The notes below the pieces were generated by a model. It did no database searches. It saw only the letters and a list, made by a program, of their open reading frames with translations, and had not been told where the DNA came from. Shown here one piece after another: positions 16,706-25,777 of a stretch of 64,000 bases of DNA (position 1 is the stretch's first letter; each line of letters begins with the position of its first letter). The stretch is from contig NZ_QWVS01000002.1 of assembly GCF_003570725.1 (NCBI RefSeq), forward strand, positions 124,001 through 188,000, in the 5' to 3' direction. The DNA comes from Peribacillus asahii (GTDB lineage Bacteria; Bacillota; Bacilli; Bacillales; DSM-1321). A program made the translations under genes and the position numbers.

Positions 16706-16767
16706 GTATACAATTGTATACTTTAGAATTCACTTCTATTGTATACAATTGTATACGAAATAGTCAA
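16706..16767 (-). promoter_or_regulatory. Promoter with two identical 16-bp operator palindromes
   Basis: GTATACAATTGTATAC occurs at 16706-16721 and 16741-16756, 35 bp centre to centre. On the minus strand a -35 box TTGACT (16767-16762) is followed by a TATACAAT -10 inside the upstream palindrome. The second palindrome lies between the start point and the AGGAGGGG site. A dimeric repressor bound here would block RNA polymerase and early elongation. Confidence 0.8.
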
Positions 16768-16859
16768 ATTCATTTTTTTAATAATAACTAAAAAGGAAAC
16801 GTTTCATAAGATGAATTTTGCGGAGACGGACCCATGCTGCGCTTATATAAAAAACCACA

Positions 16860-16911
16860 CCTACTTACGGTACGATTCACCGTGATGGATCTAAGTGAAG
16901 TTTTAATTTTA
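16860..16911 (+). repeat. Dispersed short repeat, copy 1
   Basis: It begins CCTACTTACGGTACGATTCA and ends ATCTAAGTGAAGTTTT. It aligns with copies at 21478-21526 and, in its first half, 21449-21477 and 25503-25538. It lies between the nitroreductase operon promoter and the GGDEF gene. The rest of 16768-17147 shows only AT-rich sequence and a TATAAT near 17103 that may serve the GGDEF gene. Confidence 0.55.
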
Positions 16912-17147
16912 TATCGAACCTAAGCCACTATAGTATTAGACAACTATCAGGCATTATTACGTGCATTTATTACATACATCTTGATTTATTTATCTATATC
17001 AGTTAGATAAGGACATTGAGAGGATCGCTTTCAGTATATTTGAACTACACCTAAACTCCTAAATAAAGAATGTATATAGTATAAATAGCCCCCTGCTTGT
17101 GTTATAATCATACTGATTGAAAACTCACTCACAACAGGTGTCCCATA

Positions 17148-18329
17148 ATGAATTTACCTTTAGATACGAGAGTAATAATTCTATTACTCGGCATAGGCTA
17201 CTTATTTACATTAATCCTCATTATTGCTTATGAACATAAACACATAAAGAACTTAACAGCTAATACCTTTTTTTTAGCAAAATGCACTCAGACTATAGCA
17301 TGGTTTTGTATGATTTTACGCGGAGGAACTCTTGAATTTCTATCAATTACCTTTGCTAACTCGCTACTATTTATTGGATATGCTTTAGAAATAATCGCAC
17401 TATTGGGCTTAAAACATGCTCTACATTCAAAGACAAAGATGATATATCTTGTTTTGACTCTTCTCAGTATTATCGGATTTCAACTCATTTTTATTTTTTA
17501 TAACAAAGAGAACGTCCGAATTGCATATTGCTCCTTTGTTACTGCGGCAATCTATATCCCTGTTTATCGAATAGTTTTTGGGAAAGCGCTCACCCCACTT
17601 ATGAGAATCATCGGTAGTATGTACCTTCTTGTTGCCGCAGCTTCTTTAGTCAGGGGGATAATTTCACTAACTTCATCTACTTTTTCGACAAGTTTTTATA
17701 CTCCGGGAACTTATCAATTGATTTCGCTGCTATCTATTTTTATTTTTACGAACTTAGGAAGTATAGGATTTATCCTGTTAATGAAGGAAAAGGTAGATCA
17801 AGAGTTAATTCATTTTGCTAGTTATGATGATTTAACAGGCACACTGAATCGTAGAACCTTTACGGAAAATGCGAAACAATATCTCATCAATTATGCTAAG
17901 AAGGGACAATCCCTATCCTATATTCTCTTTGATATTGACAATTTTAAAGGTATTAATGATACTTTTGGGCATCATATCGGTGATCAAGTACTTCAGGACC
18001 TTACTATGAAAATTAAGCAACATTTAGACAAAGATGACTTGTTTGGACGTTATGGAGGAGATGAATTTGGCATCTTGATGCCTGGAAAGAATGTAATCGA
18101 ATCAACTAAAAAAGCTGAACGAATCAAACAGTCGCTTAATGACGATATCAACCACAGTTTACCGGTGACATATACAATTAGTATGGGCATCATCACAATC
18201 ATTCCCAAGCATTCTACACAATTAGAAATGCTTTATACTAATTGCGATAAGGCTCTTTACAAGGCTAAAAGCAACGGACGAAATGGTATTTTTCGGGGTC
18301 AGTTCGAGGAACATCATGAAGTTTCATAA
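17148..18329 (+). CDS. Membrane diguanylate cyclase (GGDEF domain)
   Basis: 393 residues. The first 210 form about seven membrane helices with short loops, an uncharacterised sensor. A GGDEF domain follows: DDLTGTLNRRTF near 228, FDIDNFKGINDTFGHHIGD near 263-281, and RYGGDEFG near 303, all typical of active cyclases making c-di-GMP. The inhibitory RxxD I-site five residues before GGDEF reads DKDD, so product inhibition is probably lost. The C-terminus ends in the usual ALYKAKSNGRNGI. Start ATG 17148 follows AGGTG. Monocistronic, with no EAL partner nearby. Confidence 0.88.
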   Translation: MNLPLDTRVIILLLGIGYLFTLILIIAYEHKHIKNLTANTFFLAKCTQTIAWFCMILRGGTLEFLSITFANSLLFIGYALEIIALLGLKHALHSKTKMIYLVLTLLSIIGFQLIFIFYNKENVRIAYCSFVTAAIYIPVYRIVFGKALTPLMRIIGSMYLLVAAASLVRGIISLTSSTFSTSFYTPGTYQLISLLSIFIFTNLGSIGFILLMKEKVDQELIHFASYDDLTGTLNRRTFTENAKQYLINYAKKGQSLSYILFDIDNFKGINDTFGHHIGDQVLQDLTMKIKQHLDKDDLFGRYGGDEFGILMPGKNVIESTKKAERIKQSLNDDINHSLPVTYTISMGIITIIPKHSTQLEMLYTNCDKALYKAKSNGRNGIFRGQFEEHHEVS

Positions 18330-18764
18330 TCGGGACTTCGAAATCAAGATTTTATTTTACTAATCCTAAGCAAAAACTCTCCCCAACGACTAATCTGCAT
18401 TTTTGAAAACAGCAACATTAGTTTTACTGTTTAGTATATCTATAGATTGAAATTTGAATGTTACCGTAGTCTATCATAACCTTAATTTGATAAACTACGG
18501 TGAAATGAACCACAAGCAAATGAAATTATTAGCTAATTCCCCATCAGTTTAATAACATGAAATTTGGTTCAGTATTAACAAAAATAAAATAGTCTCAGTC
18601 AACTTATAATCCTCTAAATTACCCACTTTATGTTTTTATTCCCATTTCACCAAATCACCTATTTCCTGACTGGCGTTATCTAACGATTCTGTACCGTTAC
18701 TTGATTCAGAAAGAGGATTTTCCCTTGAGGATGTTATACTGATAATAGAAAAAGGAGGGTCGTT
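18330..18764. other. Gap with one long hairpin (18463-18501)
   Basis: ACCGTAGT-C-TATCA (18463-18476) and TGATA-A-ACTACGGT (18488-18501) form a 13-bp stem with one internal mismatch. There is no T-run, so it is not a simple terminator. No ORF of note overlaps it. An AAAGGAGGG site at the end serves the next gene. Confidence 0.5.
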
Positions 18765-19382
18765 ATGAAGATTATTGTATTTGGTGCAACTGGTGGCGTG
18801 GGCCAACATGTCGTGAAGCAAGCGTTAGAAAAGGGGGTTGAGGTAACTGCATTTGTACGCACTCCATCAAAGATAGAATTGTCACATGAGCAGTTACATA
18901 TTATGCAGGGCGATGCCTTCAATAAAGAAGAAGTCGCTGCAGCAATTGCAGGGCATGATGCAGTCGTGTCATGTTTAGGCTCAAGTCAAGGGATGAAAAA
19001 ATCGACGGAGCTTGAAGAGATGACGAAAAATATTGTAGCTGGAATGCAGGCACATAATGTCAAACGAATCATCTACACAGCTTCTGCGGGAATTAACAAA
19101 GAAATTCCAGGCATCAGTGGGAAAATAGTTATGAAAATGCTAAAAAATGCTCTGACGGATCATCGCAATGCCGTTGATTATATTAAAGCACATGGATTGA
19201 ATTTCACGATTGTTAGACCAATGGGATTAACGAATGATGCCTTAACAGGAAAGTATAGGGAGTCAAAAGCAAGCGTACCAGAGAAATCAAGAACGATTCC
19301 ACGCGCTGATGTTGCACACTTTATTGTGAAAGCATTAAGCGATAAACAATACGAAAACTCCTCTATCGGTATTGCTACATAA
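18765..19382 (+). CDS. NAD(P)H-binding atypical short-chain reductase, YwnB-like
   Basis: 205 residues. The N-terminal Rossmann motif is GATGGVGQHV (7-16), followed by FVRTPSK, the basic loop that selects NADPH. It continues VVSCLGSSQG and RIIYTASAGINKE. This is the NmrA/biliverdin reductase-B-like group to which B. subtilis YwnB belongs. Such proteins act as small oxidoreductases or redox sensors; the substrate is unknown. Start ATG follows AAAGGAGGG. A shared hairpin at 19432 separates it from the converging TetR gene. Confidence 0.8.
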   Translation: MKIIVFGATGGVGQHVVKQALEKGVEVTAFVRTPSKIELSHEQLHIMQGDAFNKEEVAAAIAGHDAVVSCLGSSQGMKKSTELEEMTKNIVAGMQAHNVKRIIYTASAGINKEIPGISGKIVMKMLKNALTDHRNAVDYIKAHGLNFTIVRPMGLTNDALTGKYRESKASVPEKSRTIPRADVAHFIVKALSDKQYENSSIGIAT

Positions 19383-19431
19383 AGTGAAGCCTCAACTAGT
19401 GGTGGGGCATCCGTCACTGACCTAAAAAAAG

Positions 19432-19483
19432 AAAGGCTGAATCAAAAGTTGTTAAGATAAACAACTTTAAATTCAGCCTTTTT
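19432..19483. terminator. Bidirectional terminator with nested hairpin
   Basis: The outer stem AAAGGCTGAAT/ATTCAGCCTTT holds an inner stem AAAGTTGTT/AACAACTTT, with a T-run on the plus strand and an A-run upstream. Confidence 0.8.
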
Positions 19484-19493
19484 ATAGTACCTT

Positions 19494-20078
19494 TTATCTC
19501 TTTTGAATAAAGGAAATAATATCAATATATAGGCTGGTCATTTCTTGAGGGGTTTTATCTAAACCATTTCGAATCCATTGTTCAATTAATCCTAAAAAAG
19601 CAGACGTGATAAAGGATAAAAAGTATTCCAGTGGAACTTTTAAATTGTCATTGATACTTTTATTTTTCTCTAAATTAAAACGCACTTTTTCTGAAAAGGC
19701 ATCTCTAAATCGAATATGAAAACCCGCTCTACCATGATCACTTAAAAATATTTTCAATATTGGTGAATGCATTTCAATAAAGCTAAATAATGTGGCTGCC
19801 AAATGCTCTTGTCTCTTCTCAAACGTATGAGTTGATAAATAGCTAGATTGCAATTCATCAATATGCTTTCCTAAATCCGCGAATAATCGCTGCTCTATTT
19901 GATCCAGCAAATCGAATTTATCTTTAAAGTGCAAATAAAATGTCCCTCGATTGATTTGTGCTGTTTTCGTAATGTCCCCTATCGTAATCGATTCAAATGA
20001 CTTATTCTCTAAGATTTGCATAAATGTCTTTTGAATAAGCTGTTTTGTTTTTCGATTTTTCTCTATATAAATATTCAC
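19494..20078 (-). CDS. TetR/AcrR-family regulator
   Basis: 194 residues from GTG 20078, which follows AAGGTGA at good spacing; the longer open frame upstream has no better site. The N-terminal helix-turn-helix is clear: TFMQILENKSFESITIGDIT...INRGTFYLHFKDKFDLLDQI. The C-terminal ligand domain is helical (residues 70-190). It is divergent from the membrane protein at 20208, and the short gap contains the palindrome CAACATGTTG (20174-20183), a likely operator. It probably represses that exporter-like gene. Confidence 0.85.
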   Translation of the reverse strand: MNIYIEKNRKTKQLIQKTFMQILENKSFESITIGDITKTAQINRGTFYLHFKDKFDLLDQIEQRLFADLGKHIDELQSSYLSTHTFEKRQEHLAATLFSFIEMHSPILKIFLSDHGRAGFHIRFRDAFSEKVRFNLEKNKSINDNLKVPLEYFLSFITSAFLGLIEQWIRNGLDKTPQEMTSLYIDIISFIQKR

Positions 20079-20173
20079 AGAAATCACCTTCTTCTTAAAA
20101 TTCAACAACCTCTTCACTTTTGTCGATTGCTTTTGCGTACTCCCAGATTATAAGATATTTACATACCACTAAA

Positions 20174-20183
20174 CAACATGTTG
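20174..20183. promoter_or_regulatory. Possible operator in the TetR divergent gap
   Basis: The perfect palindrome CAACATGTTG lies 17 bases before the ribosome binding site of the membrane-protein gene. Confidence 0.4.
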
Positions 20184-20207
20184 AACATTGAGGAAGGATG
20201 AAATCCA

Positions 20208-21350
20208 TTGAGATTATTTAAAGAAAAATTAGCATGGGCTGCTCCCATTGCTGTTATTTTAATCATCGCACTATTCTCGGTAAACTTATTCGCTCAAGGA
20301 AATCCGCAAGTGAAAAATCTGCCAGTTGCACTTATTGTGAATGATGAGGGCGATCATGTAGACGCTGTAAAATCAGCAATCGAACAAATGAGTAAAAGTA
20401 CGGATGGCAAAGAACCCATGTTAGCTTTTACAAATGAAAAAGAAGAAGATATTGAAGATTTATTTGATGATAAAAAGTACTATGCCGCTTTAGTTATTCC
20501 TGAAGGGTATAATGATACACTACAAAATGCAATGACTAACAACTCTGCTGCAACTTTGCAGGTATATATTAATCAGGGCTTTAACATGACTGGTGCAAAC
20601 TATGCGAAGACGGCTTTAAACGGTTTAATTACGCAATTAAGTAACCAATATTCTAAAAACTTTATTGCACAAATGCATGGGCAACAAATTGATGCGAACC
20701 AAGCGTCTGTACTTGTGAACCCGATTGTTTCTAAAGAAAAAGTATTCAATGCTATTACTGCTTCTACAGCAAATGGCAGTGCGCCAACATTAATGGCGGT
20801 GCCTGCTTGGGTAGGTGCGTTAATCGGTGGTTTCATTGTATTTTTAGCAACATCAAACATCTTTAAGAGAGAACAATTAACACGTAAACAAACATTACAT
20901 TTAATGGGCGGCCAAGTATTATTCGGCATAATTATCGCCTTATTCTCAGGCTTTACTGTTGCAACACTTGCTTCACTAGCTGGTATTAATATGCCAAGTT
21001 ACTTATTAGTGGCGTTCTTCGTATCGTTCGCTGCATTCTGTTTCTTCTTATTAGTATCAGCAATTACGGCATGGATTGGCAAACCAGCCATTACATTATT
21101 CATGGTGGTTATGCTATTAGGTATGGGGGTTCTTATGACACCACAAGAAATGCTTCCAAGCTTCTTCGTAAACTTCATTCGTCCATGGATACCTCTTCGC
21201 TTTGCTTCTGAAGGGTTACGAGAAATTTTCTACTTCGGTAGCGGCTTCTACACTAGTGATTCATTCAACACGATTTTAGGAATTGGTATTGTAGGCTTAG
21301 TAATTTACCTACTATCTATTTTCAAACCAGTACGTGGGCAAAAAAACTAA
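20208..21350 (+). CDS. ABC-2/YhgE-type membrane protein, putative exporter component
   Basis: 380 residues from TTG 20208, with AGGAAGG upstream; a nearby ATG frame stops at once. One N-terminal membrane helix (APIAVILIIALFSVNLFA) precedes an extracellular domain (residues 35-190) of the YhgE/Pip or DUF3533 style (PVALIVNDEGD; AALVIPEGYNDTLQNAM). Then come five or so membrane helices (200-375). This is the ABC-2 permease topology without an ATPase next to it. TetR-linked members are often induced by toxic compounds and may act in export or cell-envelope stress. A strong terminator follows. Confidence 0.7.
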   Translation: MRLFKEKLAWAAPIAVILIIALFSVNLFAQGNPQVKNLPVALIVNDEGDHVDAVKSAIEQMSKSTDGKEPMLAFTNEKEEDIEDLFDDKKYYAALVIPEGYNDTLQNAMTNNSAATLQVYINQGFNMTGANYAKTALNGLITQLSNQYSKNFIAQMHGQQIDANQASVLVNPIVSKEKVFNAITASTANGSAPTLMAVPAWVGALIGGFIVFLATSNIFKREQLTRKQTLHLMGGQVLFGIIIALFSGFTVATLASLAGINMPSYLLVAFFVSFAAFCFFLLVSAITAWIGKPAITLFMVVMLLGMGVLMTPQEMLPSFFVNFIRPWIPLRFASEGLREIFYFGSGFYTSDSFNTILGIGIVGLVIYLLSIFKPVRGQKN

Positions 21351-21358
21351 ATTAAAAA

Positions 21359-21403
21359 ACCAAAAAAGTTATTTTGCATTAGATGCAAAGTAACTTTTTT
21401 GGT
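21359..21403 (+). terminator. Strong terminator of the ABC-2-type gene
   Basis: An arm of about 20 bases (ACCAAAAAAGTTATTTTGCA) pairs with 21384-21403 around TTAGA, with T-run. Confidence 0.85.
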
Positions 21404-21448
21404 AGATAAAGAGTACGATCTACTTATATGAATAGTACCCTTCTAAAA

Positions 21449-21526
21449 ACCTCATTTACTTATGATACAGTCCAGCACTTACTTATGATAAGGTTCACCA
21501 TATTGTATCTAAATGAGGATTTTATC
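21449..21526 (+). repeat. Dispersed short repeat, copies 2a and 2b
   Basis: CCTCATTTACTTATGATACA (from 21450) is followed by a second copy ACTTATGATAAGGTTCACCA (from 21481) ending GTATCTAAATGAGG. The outer parts, CCTCATTTA and TAAATGAGG, are inverted, so the pair can fold. Copy 2a matches 25503-25538 on the other side of the ger operon. No gene is seen elsewhere in 21404-21705. Confidence 0.6.
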
Positions 21527-21705
21527 ACCGTTGCTAACACGCAGCTACTTATCCTGCTTCCACACAGTTTATTACACCTTTTATCTCTTACAATTCAGTT
21601 CAAAAAATTGTCCATAAACTACTTTTTGGCCTTACTTCTTTGTAAAACAAGGATAAATTTTTTGTCATTTCAAATAATAATAAAAAAGTGCTGAGGATTG
21701 TTAAA

Positions 21706-23190
21706 ATGACAAACACAACAAATAAAAATAATTGCCCAAATTATAAAAAAATTAAATATATCCTCAACCAATCACCAGATTTACTTTGTAGGACAATTGA
21801 AGTTGCTGGAGATTGTCTTGAAGTTGTCTTTATGAAAAATTTAATTAAGACTGAAACAGTTAATGAATATATTATTAAATTCATTCAACAGCTGCCCAAA
21901 AAAGATATAACCTATTCTTATTTAATGAAAAATATCCCTATTGGCGAAGTAAAGATTGACTTTAAGGAACAAGAAATTATTTCTTCACTTTTAAATGGAT
22001 TCGTTTATATTTACTTATTAAAAGAAAGTAAAGCCCTTTTAGTAAATTGTGCTAATCCAATTGAAAGATCCATCGAGAAAGCAGAAACTGAATCTTTGGT
22101 ATACGGCCCTAAAATTTCGTTTACAGAATCATTGGCTTCTAATATAAAAATTATTAGACAAAATCTAAATAATTCTAATTTGTGTACTGATGAATTAGAA
22201 ATAGGTGAATATGTTAAGAAGCAATTAAGAATTATATATATTAAAGATTTAACGGATGAAGACATACTAAAAACACTTAAACAGAAGCTTGAAAATATTA
22301 TAACTGATGATATAAGTGACAGTTCAGTTTTGGCACAATGTCTTGAAGATAATCATTATTCTTTTTTTCCTCAGTTTATCATGACAGAGCTTCCCGATCG
22401 ATTTCTCTATTCTATTTTAAATGGAAGGGTTGGTATCCTTTTAGATCGAAGCCCAGTGGCTATTATTGGGCCTGCTAATTTTTTTTCGTTTTTTGAATCA
22501 ACAGAAGATATTTATTTACGATGGTCTCTGAGTACTTTTATAAGATATATACGATTATTAGCCATGGCTGGGTCACTACTCTTCACAGCATTCTATGTTG
22601 CAATCATTACCTATCACTTTGAACTTATACCATCTCGATTATTAATCATCATTGGGCAATCCCGTTCACAAGTTCCTTTTCCCCCTTTTCTAGAAGTACT
22701 TTTAATGGAATTATTAATTGAATTACTTAGAGAGGCAGGGGCACGGCTTCCGTCAAAAGTAGGTCAAACAATGGGGATTGTTGGAGGGATTGTAATTGGC
22801 CAAGCAACAGTTGAGGCGGGCTTAACCAGCAATATTTTAATTATTATCGTGGCATTTAGTGCATTAGGAGCGTTTTCTTCCCCTATTTATGAGATGGGGA
22901 CTGCCATAAGAATTTGCAGATTTCCTTTCATTATTCTAGCAGGAATTTGGGGATTGAATGGGATTATGGTTGGTGTCTGTGTACTGATGGTTCACTTGTT
23001 AAGGTTGACATCATTAAACAAACCTTATCTTGCACCTTTATACCCATTTAGGATAAAGGATTTAAAATACTTCCTAATACGTCTTCCACACCATTTTTAT
23101 ATGAGACGCCCTGTAGTTAACCGTCCATTAAAAACGTTACGTGCAGAATGGAAATTAAAAAATATTGATAAAGATTTGGATGAATTCTGA
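21706..23190 (+). CDS. Spore germination receptor subunit A (GerA/GerKA family)
   Basis: About 494 residues from ATG 21706, which has GAGG nine bases upstream; the longer GTG frame lacks one. The N-terminal soluble part (1-280) includes the family's FxKNLI...ETVNEYIIK and YGPKISFTESLASNIKIIRQNL blocks. It is followed by SPVAIIGPANFFSFFES and five membrane spans, with MELLIELLREAGARLP and VGQTMGIVGGIVIGQATVEAG, hallmarks of GerA-type A subunits. With the B and C subunits downstream it forms an inner-membrane germinant receptor of the spore. The germinant cannot be told from sequence. It is probably expressed in the forespore (sigma-G). Confidence 0.93.
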   Translation: MTNTTNKNNCPNYKKIKYILNQSPDLLCRTIEVAGDCLEVVFMKNLIKTETVNEYIIKFIQQLPKKDITYSYLMKNIPIGEVKIDFKEQEIISSLLNGFVYIYLLKESKALLVNCANPIERSIEKAETESLVYGPKISFTESLASNIKIIRQNLNNSNLCTDELEIGEYVKKQLRIIYIKDLTDEDILKTLKQKLENIITDDISDSSVLAQCLEDNHYSFFPQFIMTELPDRFLYSILNGRVGILLDRSPVAIIGPANFFSFFESTEDIYLRWSLSTFIRYIRLLAMAGSLLFTAFYVAIITYHFELIPSRLLIIIGQSRSQVPFPPFLEVLLMELLIELLREAGARLPSKVGQTMGIVGGIVIGQATVEAGLTSNILIIIVAFSALGAFSSPIYEMGTAIRICRFPFIILAGIWGLNGIMVGVCVLMVHLLRLTSLNKPYLAPLYPFRIKDLKYFLIRLPHHFYMRRPVVNRPLKTLRAEWKLKNIDKDLDEF

Positions 23191-23198
23191 GGTGGATA

Positions 23199-24284
23199 AT
23201 GAAATCAACTGTTAGTTTTGTAAACGCCTATATTGCTTTCTTCATTATACACACCTCACAAATCGGGATGGGCATACTCGGTTTCCCTAGAATAATCTAT
23301 CTAGCAGCAAAGCAGGATGCATGGGTCTCCATTTTACTATCTGGTCTATTTATCAGTCTTATCACTTGGATAATGATTAGGATACTTAATCATTATGAAA
23401 ACTTTAATCTTTATGAAATAAATGAAAATGTATTTGGTCGTTTTATAGGCAGTATTATCAATACCGTTATTGTCATTTACTTTATTGCATCAAATTACTC
23501 TATCATCATCAGTTATGTTGAATTGTCTCTATCATGGGGATATGAAGGAGTTTATGAGTGGGTAGGTGTTTTTGCCCTATTATTAGTAACACTTTATGCA
23601 GTATCAGGAGGATTCAGAGTAGTTGCAGGGGTATGCTTCTTATCTTTTTTTATAACTGTATGGATCATATTTGCATTGTATCAACCATTTGAATCCTTGC
23701 AAATAACTAGAATTTTACCCATCTTGACAACATCCCCGCCTGAAATAATGGAAGGAGTATTTAATAGCAGCTATACGATGCTGGGTTTTGAAACGTTATT
23801 TTTTATTTTTCCATTCATAAAGGAAAAAGATAAGCTTCTTTTTATCAGTCAATTAGCAGTGTGGTTTACTACACTTCTTGTTTTATTTACAACTGTTATT
23901 TCTATATTATTTTTTAGTTCAAAGGAATTAGAAAAAAATATTTGGCCTCTTGTCAGTATGATAAGTGTAGTCCATTTTCCTTTTCTTGAGCGTTTTGAAT
24001 ATATAGCAGTATCCATATGGATATTAGTTATATTTTCAAATTTAAGCATAACCCTATTCATTTCTTCAAAAGGTGTTAAACATATTTTTCATGTCAAACA
24101 AAAACATGGAATTTGGATCATCTCAATCATCATTTTTATCACGAGTTTTTTTATCACTAAAAGAGTCGACATTAACCTTTTCATTAATCAAATTGGTCAT
24201 ATTGGTTTTTACTTATGGTTTGTCTATCCAATCTTGTTATATTTCATTTCAATTATTAAATCTAAAATTCTTTCTCATTCTTAA
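23199..24284 (+). CDS. Spore germination receptor subunit B (GerB family permease)
   Basis: 361 residues, starting eight bases after the A subunit with AGGTGG before the ATG. Ten membrane helices with the APC-like fold of GerAB/GerBB proteins. The start contains the usual IHTSQIGMGILGFPR (residues 18-32), an unwound-helix glycine site where small germinants bind in this family. Later landmarks are KEKDKLLFIS and the membrane pairs to the C-terminus. It is thought to be the ligand-binding subunit of the receptor. Its end overlaps an open frame that continues into the C subunit, but that is coincidental. Confidence 0.92.
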   Translation: MKSTVSFVNAYIAFFIIHTSQIGMGILGFPRIIYLAAKQDAWVSILLSGLFISLITWIMIRILNHYENFNLYEINENVFGRFIGSIINTVIVIYFIASNYSIIISYVELSLSWGYEGVYEWVGVFALLLVTLYAVSGGFRVVAGVCFLSFFITVWIIFALYQPFESLQITRILPILTTSPPEIMEGVFNSSYTMLGFETLFFIFPFIKEKDKLLFISQLAVWFTTLLVLFTTVISILFFSSKELEKNIWPLVSMISVVHFPFLERFEYIAVSIWILVIFSNLSITLFISSKGVKHIFHVKQKHGIWIISIIIFITSFFITKRVDINLFINQIGHIGFYLWFVYPILLYFISIIKSKILSHS

Positions 24285-24297
24285 TGGAGTTGAAATA

Positions 24298-25428
24298 ATG
24301 AAAAAATGGCTTATTCTATTTTGTTCTCTTCTCTGCACTGCCTGTATGCCACCTGAAAAAATACTAGAAAGGCAAGGGATTTCAACGATTATTGGTTATG
24401 ATTTACTTGATGATGGTACTTACTTAGGTACGATTAGTTTATTGCAGTTCGATCGAAAGGAAGAAAAAACAAGTGAAACCATTTCGGCCGTCGGAACGAC
24501 AAGCAAACAGATAAGACAAATTTTAGAACAAAAAACAAGCCACGACATTACTTCCGGACAATTAAGGACATTACTATTTAATAAAGATATGACAGAAACG
24601 AAAGGAATTTCAAATTTTTTAGATACCATGCAACGAGACACCAGCATAGGATCTTTAATATTTTTGGCCATTACAGATAATGCTGAAGATATCATTAAAA
24701 ATGGAAACTATGAAGAATATCCTGAAATGGGGTCATATATTTATCAATTGTTGGATAAGCAAGAAAGAAAAGAAATGTTAATAAATTCCAATCTTCAAGA
24801 TTTTTTTTCTACGCTCTATGAAATTGGTATTGACCCTACCTTACCCATCATTTCAAATAAAGAAGGTGTAGCACCTTACATCAATAGCGTTGCATTATTT
24901 AAAAATGATAAAATGGTAGGTTCGATTTCTTTGAAAAAAACCATGTTCATCAAGTTATTCACCCATCGCAAGGCTTTTTTGGGAGATATTACATTAAACA
25001 TACCTGTAGAGACATTCAAACAAAAAGGAGTCTCACTAGCCGAAAAGCCAAAAGAAGATAAATTTAATATCACCATTCACCCTATAAAGCACCGCGGAAG
25101 TATTGAATTATCTACAGAAGATGAAGTTAAGCTAAACGCAACCATTTCGGTTTCAACTATAGAAGGACAGCCTGCTGTTACTCTAAAAAACAAGGAATCA
25201 ATAAAAAAATTAGAGCAACTTCTTGGTGAAGAATTAAACAAAGAATTCGGGGATTTTCTTGAGGAATTAAGAAAATTAAATTCCGATCCAATCGGCATTG
25301 GAAGAAAAATAAAAAGCTTACGAAAATATTCCAAATTAAATGATAAAGATTTGAGGGAAAAGTATTCAACATTAAAGTTAAAATCAACTATTAAGGTTGA
25401 AATAAAACGAACAGGCGCTATTGATTAG
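24298..25428 (+). CDS. Spore germination receptor subunit C (GerC family lipoprotein)
   Basis: 376 residues from ATG 24298 (GGAG eight bases upstream). The signal peptide MKKWLILFCSLLCTAC ends in a lipobox with Cys16. The domain that follows has GerC features: ERQGISTIIGYDLLDDGTYLGTI, the TSHDITSGQLRTLLFNKD block, and a C-terminal domain with long helices (FLEELRKLNSDPIGIGRKIK). The lipoprotein sits on the outer face of the spore inner membrane and is needed for receptor function. It is last in an A-B-C operon with 8- and 13-base gaps. A frame open upstream from 24073 lies inside gerB and is not used. Confidence 0.92.
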   Translation: MKKWLILFCSLLCTACMPPEKILERQGISTIIGYDLLDDGTYLGTISLLQFDRKEEKTSETISAVGTTSKQIRQILEQKTSHDITSGQLRTLLFNKDMTETKGISNFLDTMQRDTSIGSLIFLAITDNAEDIIKNGNYEEYPEMGSYIYQLLDKQERKEMLINSNLQDFFSTLYEIGIDPTLPIISNKEGVAPYINSVALFKNDKMVGSISLKKTMFIKLFTHRKAFLGDITLNIPVETFKQKGVSLAEKPKEDKFNITIHPIKHRGSIELSTEDEVKLNATISVSTIEGQPAVTLKNKESIKKLEQLLGEELNKEFGDFLEELRKLNSDPIGIGRKIKSLRKYSKLNDKDLREKYSTLKLKSTIKVEIKRTGAID

Positions 25429-25777
25429 TAAAGATAGTTGAGAAAAATACTCTACTATCTTATTCTTTCAAGTATATTACGTTCAAGAATATTAACCAAG
25501 AAGAACCTCATTTACTTATGATACGGTTCGCCACACCTAATCCCAAAAAGTTTCCCTCAATACCATATGCGGAATAAACAGGACAACTATAACCCCCTCA
25601 TTGCACAACAAAGGCGACTATATAACTATTATACTTCTAATAATGTTGATACTTAATCCTAAATATCTTATGATGAAAATACGACTGAAGACTTTCATGT
25701 CAATTATAAGTGGATATTTTATATCGTATATATTCAGCTAGAAGCTACTTAAGCGGAATATTAAAGGGGAAGAGCTT
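25429..25777. other. Gap after the ger operon with dispersed repeat copy 3 (25503-25538)
   Basis: AACCTCATTTACTTATGATA (from 25504) is followed by CGGTTCGCCACACC, a near match to copy 2a at 21449, in direct orientation on the far side of the ger operon. No terminator with clear T-run and no ORF is visible. AAGGGGA near 25764 serves the kinase gene. Confidence 0.5.

Noticed and set aside
24073..24297. Longer start for the GerC lipoprotein
   Set aside because: The extension lies within gerB, and the internal ATG 24298 has a ribosome binding site followed by a signal peptide with lipobox.
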